Shown here one piece after another: positions 5,774 to 8,349 of a stretch of DNA of 8,349 nucleotides. This stretch comes from Spirochaetaceae bacterium. Its GTDB lineage: Bacteria; Spirochaetota; Spirochaetia; SZUA-6; Fen-1364. The notes beneath the pieces were generated by a model that was not told the DNA's origin, searched no databases, and was given only the letters and a program-made list of their open reading frames with translations. Every line of letters starts with the position of its first letter. Positions within the stretch are counted from its first letter, which is position 1. The stretch lies in the NCBI GenBank assembly GCA_003154555.1, contig PMDT01000037.1, forward strand, positions 1 to 8,349, written 5' to 3'. Position numbers and translations under genes: made by a program.

Positions 5774-6619
5774 ATGAGCGCCACACCGCTCAAGGCGACT
5801 ATCCGCCCCCCGCTCGTTGACGGTCTCTTCTACCCGGCGCGTCGGGATGCGCTTGCCGCCCAGGTCGACGATCTTCTTTCGCGATCTCCCGTTGCCCGCG
5901 CCGCGCGTTTTGCCGTCATTTCGCCGCACGCCGGATACGAACACGCCGGCGCCGTGATGGCCGCCGCGTTCCGCGGTATCGCGGAACGACGCATCGGTCG
6001 GGCGGTCCTTATCGGGCCGGTGCATCGGGACCCCGTCGAGGGGATATACCTGCCGGAGTCCGAGGCGTTCAGCACGCCGCTGGGCCATACGCCGGTGGAC
6101 ACAAAGGCAGTCGATGCACTCCTGTCGTGCGGACCGCTTTTTCGTCGTGACGACATTCCGCACCTGGAAGAGCACTGCCTTGAGCTGCAGATTCCCTTCC
6201 TCGTGCGCCTGTTTCCCGGTATCTCGATCGTGCCGATGCTGGTGGGGAGCGGCCGTTACGCCGTTGCCTCCGCGCTGCAGCGCGCCCTTCAATTGACCTT
6301 CGCCGACACCGCCGCTTATACTGTCTTCATCGTTACCGCCAACATGTCCTCCTACATGACAGGGAAAGACCCCGACGCAGAATCCGCGGCGATGGAGCAG
6401 CTCCTGCTCCGCGGCGACGCAAAGGGAATCGTCGCGGCGGCGGAGCGCCGGGTGATCAGCGCCTGCGCGCCGGCGGCAATCGCCGCCGTGCTCTCTCTCG
6501 CCGGCAGCGACTGCCGCGTGGAGATGCTCGCGCGCGCCCGGTCGCAGGCAGAGGACGCGGATCCGTCGCACGTCGTGCACTACGCGGCGCTCAGCATCGA
6601 CCCCGCCCCCCCGGCATGA
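5774..6619 (+). CDS. amrB: Memo-like protein (AmmeMemoRadiSam system protein B)
   Basis: The 281-residue protein has the Memo/LigB-like fold signatures: RPPLVDGLFYP at 11-21, ISPHAGYEHAG at 49-59, LIGPVHRDPVEG at 79-90, PHLEEHCLELQIPFL at 129-143, and SACAPAAIAAVL at 229-240. H52, H84 and C231 correspond to the metal-binding His, His and Cys of human Memo (H49, H81, C244). However, the segment that reads SSDLSHY in most relatives is here TANMSSY (188-194), so the conserved Asp and His are N190 and S193. Memo proteins bind a metal and their bacterial reaction is not established. I took ATG 5774 as the start because the family begins with such an RxPaVaGxFYP motif; the TTG at 5735 adds a tail with no resemblance. 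It is followed by AMMECR1 with an ATGA overlap, so the two form one operon. No radical SAM partner is in the window. The family call is secure, the activity is not. Confidence 0.88.
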   Translation: MSATPLKATIRPPLVDGLFYPARRDALAAQVDDLLSRSPVARAARFAVISPHAGYEHAGAVMAAAFRGIAERRIGRAVLIGPVHRDPVEGIYLPESEAFSTPLGHTPVDTKAVDALLSCGPLFRRDDIPHLEEHCLELQIPFLVRLFPGISIVPMLVGSGRYAVASALQRALQLTFADTAAYTVFIVTANMSSYMTGKDPDAESAAMEQLLLRGDAKGIVAAAERRVISACAPAAIAAVLSLAGSDCRVEMLARARSQAEDADPSHVVHYAALSIDPAPPA

Positions 6620-7170
6620 GCATGACGCTCACCGGCCAGGAACGAATGGTTCTCATCCAGACTGCGCGCGAAGCTATTGCCGCACGCCTGGGCAAGCGGG
6701 CGCCGGTCTTCCCGCCGGCCCACGGCATCCTGCGGGAGCCGCGCGGCGCGTTTGTGACGCTGAAGACGCACGGAGAGCTCCGCGGGTGCATCGGGCACAT
6801 CAGCGCAACGGATCCGCTCGTGGAGACGGTGAAGGACGTCGCCCTGGCCAGCGCGTTCGAAGACCCGCGCTTCCCTCCGCTGCGACCCGATGAATGGGAT
6901 GCCGTGCGCGTCGAGATCTCCGTGCTCTCCCCGTTCGAGCCCATCACCGACGTGGCGCGCATCTGCGTCGGTGAGCATGGCCTCATGATCCGCAAGGGGG
7001 GGCATTCGGGGCTTCTCCTTCCGCAAGTCGCGGGCGAGCAGGGCTGGGACAGAACGACGTTTCTCACGCATACTTGTTACAAGGCAGGATTGCCCGGCGA
7101 TGCGTGGAAATCGCCCGATGCGAGCCTTTCGATATTCTCGGCAATCGTCTTTCACGAGATGCGGGACTGA
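6616..7170 (+). CDS. amrA: AMMECR1 domain protein (AmmeMemoRadiSam system protein A)
   Basis: This 184-residue protein is a single AMMECR1 domain. GAFVTLKTHGELRGCIGHI at 44-62 contains the invariant LRGCIG hexamer (55-60). It is followed by ALASAFEDPRFPPLRPDEW at 76-94, VEISVLSPFEPI at 99-110, and GLMIRKGGHSGLLLPQVA at 122-139 with a Trp and Cys-bearing helix after it. The family is widespread and usually sits beside Memo-like and radical SAM genes, which suggests joint work on a modification, but no reaction is established. The ATG at 6616 overlaps the Memo stop; an ATG at 6622 is an equally possible start two codons later. There is no Shine-Dalgarno; the sequence before it is a run of C, so expression probably depends on translation of the Memo gene. 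Other genomes carry the two domains fused in one protein, which fits this tight junction. Confidence 0.93.
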   Translation: MSMTLTGQERMVLIQTAREAIAARLGKRAPVFPPAHGILREPRGAFVTLKTHGELRGCIGHISATDPLVETVKDVALASAFEDPRFPPLRPDEWDAVRVEISVLSPFEPITDVARICVGEHGLMIRKGGHSGLLLPQVAGEQGWDRTTFLTHTCYKAGLPGDAWKSPDASLSIFSAIVFHEMRD

Positions 7171-7174
7171 AGGA
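7170..7174 (+). promoter_or_regulatory. Ribosome binding site of the pseudokinase gene
   Basis: AAGGA overlaps the last base of the AMMECR1 stop and stands eight bases before ATG 7183. It supports 7183 over the in-frame ATG at 7192 and shows this gene has its own translation signal, unlike the coupled genes before it. Confidence 0.7.
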
Positions 7175-7182
7175 TCACGACG

Positions 7183-8349
7183 ATGGAGCTCATGGACCAG
7201 GGGACGCGGCATCTGGCGGTCGCCGTCGGCGCGGCGATGCAGGGCACTGCCCTGACACGGATCCTCGCGCTGAAGACCTCACCGGGATGGATCGTGGGAC
7301 ACGACGACGTGCAGGAATGGCGCTATGAGGGAGTGCGGGAGCAGGAGGGCATCCTCTACCTCTACGGGCCATATGTCTCGGGTATCCTTCTTTCCGAGAT
7401 ACTCACCGCGCAGCTCGCGCGCGCCCTGCCCTTCCTTGCACGGCTCGCCCGGGCTCTCTCGCTGCTCTCGGAACAGGGCAAGGGATGGTACTCCCTGCAG
7501 GCGGATACCATACTCTTCACCGAAGAAGGCGTGCTCTTCCTCCCACCAGCGATACACCGCGAGATACGGGACATGCGCACCTTCGAGACCAACCGTGATA
7601 CGTACGAATGTCTCAATCATCCCGATATGAAGGGCGAGGCGCAGGCATCCTTCGGGATTGCGGCGATCCTCTACCGGGTGATCGTCGGACATTTCCCCTT
7701 TACCGGGCCGACGTCCGAAGAGATCCACGAGCAGGCGCGGAAGCTCGCCGTCACCCCGCTGGCCGGCCAGGTGCCGGGACTGTCCGCCGAGGTGTCAGAC
7801 CTCATCCTCGCCGGGCTTGGTCGGGGACGACGCGGACCGGTGACGCTTGGCGAATGGGCGCAGAAGCTCGAAGAGTGGCAGTCCATCGAGGTCTTCCGCC
7901 CTCTTTCCGCGGAGGAGAACACCCGCTCACTCGACGAAGCCCGGGCCCGGGAGATCGTCGCGACAAAGAGCTTCCGCCGTCGGATGTTCTGGGAGAAGAA
8001 CTGGAAGCTGGTGGCGGTTGTTGCGGCGGGGGTCATCATTCTGGGAGCGGTCATCGCAAGCATCGTGAGCCACGCACTCGCCCCCCGTATCACGCACGGG
8101 TTCACGCCGCGCCAGGTCGTGGAAAGCTTCTATTCCAGCATGAACACGCTGGATCAGACGATGATGCAGGCCTGTGTCATCGGCAAGGCGGGACAGGGCG
8201 AGATCAACGAGACGACCACCCTCTACGTCACGTCCCGTGTGACGCAGGGCTACGAAGGCAGGTCGACCATCGTGTCCGCAGCGGAGTGGGACAAGGCCGG
8301 TCGACCCGCGCTCACGAGCCCCCGGACGCTCTTCGGCGTCACGGGACTC
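7183..8349 (+). CDS. Membrane-anchored pseudokinase with an extracytoplasmic C-terminal domain (3' end outside window)
   Basis: The frame is open for 389 codons to the window edge. Residues 56-235 look like a protein kinase lobe without its catalytic parts. ILYLYGPYVSGILLSEIL (57-74) fits the hinge and helix D. GWYSLQADTILFTEEGVLFL (101-120) sits where kinases have HRDLKPDNILVTEDG, with HRD replaced by WYS, the Lys by Q and the Asn by T. LPPA follows where DFG should be. NHPDMKGEAQASFGIAAILY then VIVGHFPFTG (145-175) matches the APE-to-helix-F region, and SAEVSDLILAGLG (201-213) matches helix H. No Gly-rich loop or VAIK lysine is visible in the short N-terminus. A basic stretch (RRRMFWEKNWK) precedes one membrane segment at about 276-298, putting the kinase-like part in the cytoplasm. 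The following FTPRQVVESFYSSMNTLDQTMMQAC resembles an NTF2-like fold start. Pseudokinase call fairly secure; role unknown. Encoded 12 bases after AMMECR1, so likely cotranscribed. Confidence 0.75.
   Translation, partial: MELMDQGTRHLAVAVGAAMQGTALTRILALKTSPGWIVGHDDVQEWRYEGVREQEGILYLYGPYVSGILLSEILTAQLARALPFLARLARALSLLSEQGKGWYSLQADTILFTEEGVLFLPPAIHREIRDMRTFETNRDTYECLNHPDMKGEAQASFGIAAILYRVIVGHFPFTGPTSEEIHEQARKLAVTPLAGQVPGLSAEVSDLILAGLGRGRRGPVTLGEWAQKLEEWQSIEVFRPLSAEENTRSLDEARAREIVATKSFRRRMFWEKNWKLVAVVAAGVIILGAVIASIVSHALAPRITHGFTPRQVVESFYSSMNTLDQTMMQACVIGKAGQGEINETTTLYVTSRVTQGYEGRSTIVSAAEWDKAGRPALTSPRTLFGVTGL

Noticed and set aside
5624..6580. Long open frame on the minus strand opposite the Memo gene (318 codons)
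   Set aside because: It covers a clear Memo gene in antisense and its translation is low-complexity and motif-free; a shadow frame. The similar antisense frames at 2509-3354 and 1676-2290 were rejected for the same reason.

Overview
This is a GC-rich bacterial window carrying eight protein-coding genes, almost no wasted space and no mobile DNA, CRISPR, tRNA or rRNA that I can see. The best guess for the host is a spirochaete (Spirochaetota). The guess rests on the unusual form of the NFACT protein, on a kinase-like/transmembrane protein of a type I associate with spirochaetes, and on the mix of polyamine and Memo/AMMECR1 genes. All of this is family recognition by eye, so the phylum call is moderate in confidence.

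Layout. (1) Positions 1-3786, plus strand: a tightly coupled four-gene run. It holds the 3' end of a GT-B-like glycosyltransferase, folC (folylpolyglutamate/dihydrofolate synthase), a MacroD-type macrodomain hydrolase, and a shortened NFACT (RqcH/FbpA-like) protein. Each junction is a 4-nt ATGA or GTGA overlap with little or no Shine-Dalgarno, so translational coupling is likely. (2) A 40-nt gap between convergent genes holds a perfect 18-nt GC palindrome, a possible shared terminator. (3) Positions 3827-5448, minus strand: a two-gene polyamine operon, a pyruvoyl-dependent arginine decarboxylase followed by a deoxyhypusine-synthase-like protein, joined by a TGATG overlap. (4) Positions 5449-5773: a 325-nt divergent intergenic region with a good sigma70-like promoter facing the decarboxylase and two sets of degenerate repeats rich in CCGTGGC/GCCACGG. 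Several of these form hairpins and would lie in the decarboxylase 5' leader. (5) Positions 5774-8349, plus strand: a Memo-like protein, an AMMECR1 protein, and a membrane-anchored pseudokinase that runs off the window.

How the parts fit. The arginine decarboxylase makes agmatine. The adjacent DHS-like enzyme keeps the catalytic lysine of the DHS family, but bacteria have no eIF5A, so the pair probably makes a small polyamine. Memo and AMMECR1 are two thirds of the AmmeMemoRadiSam set; the radical SAM partner is not in the window. The points most worth a second look are the pseudokinase with every catalytic motif replaced, the Memo protein with an altered SSDLSHY motif, the NFACT protein lacking its helix-hairpin-helix region, the ArgDC-DHS pairing, and the hairpin repeat array in the divergent intergenic region.
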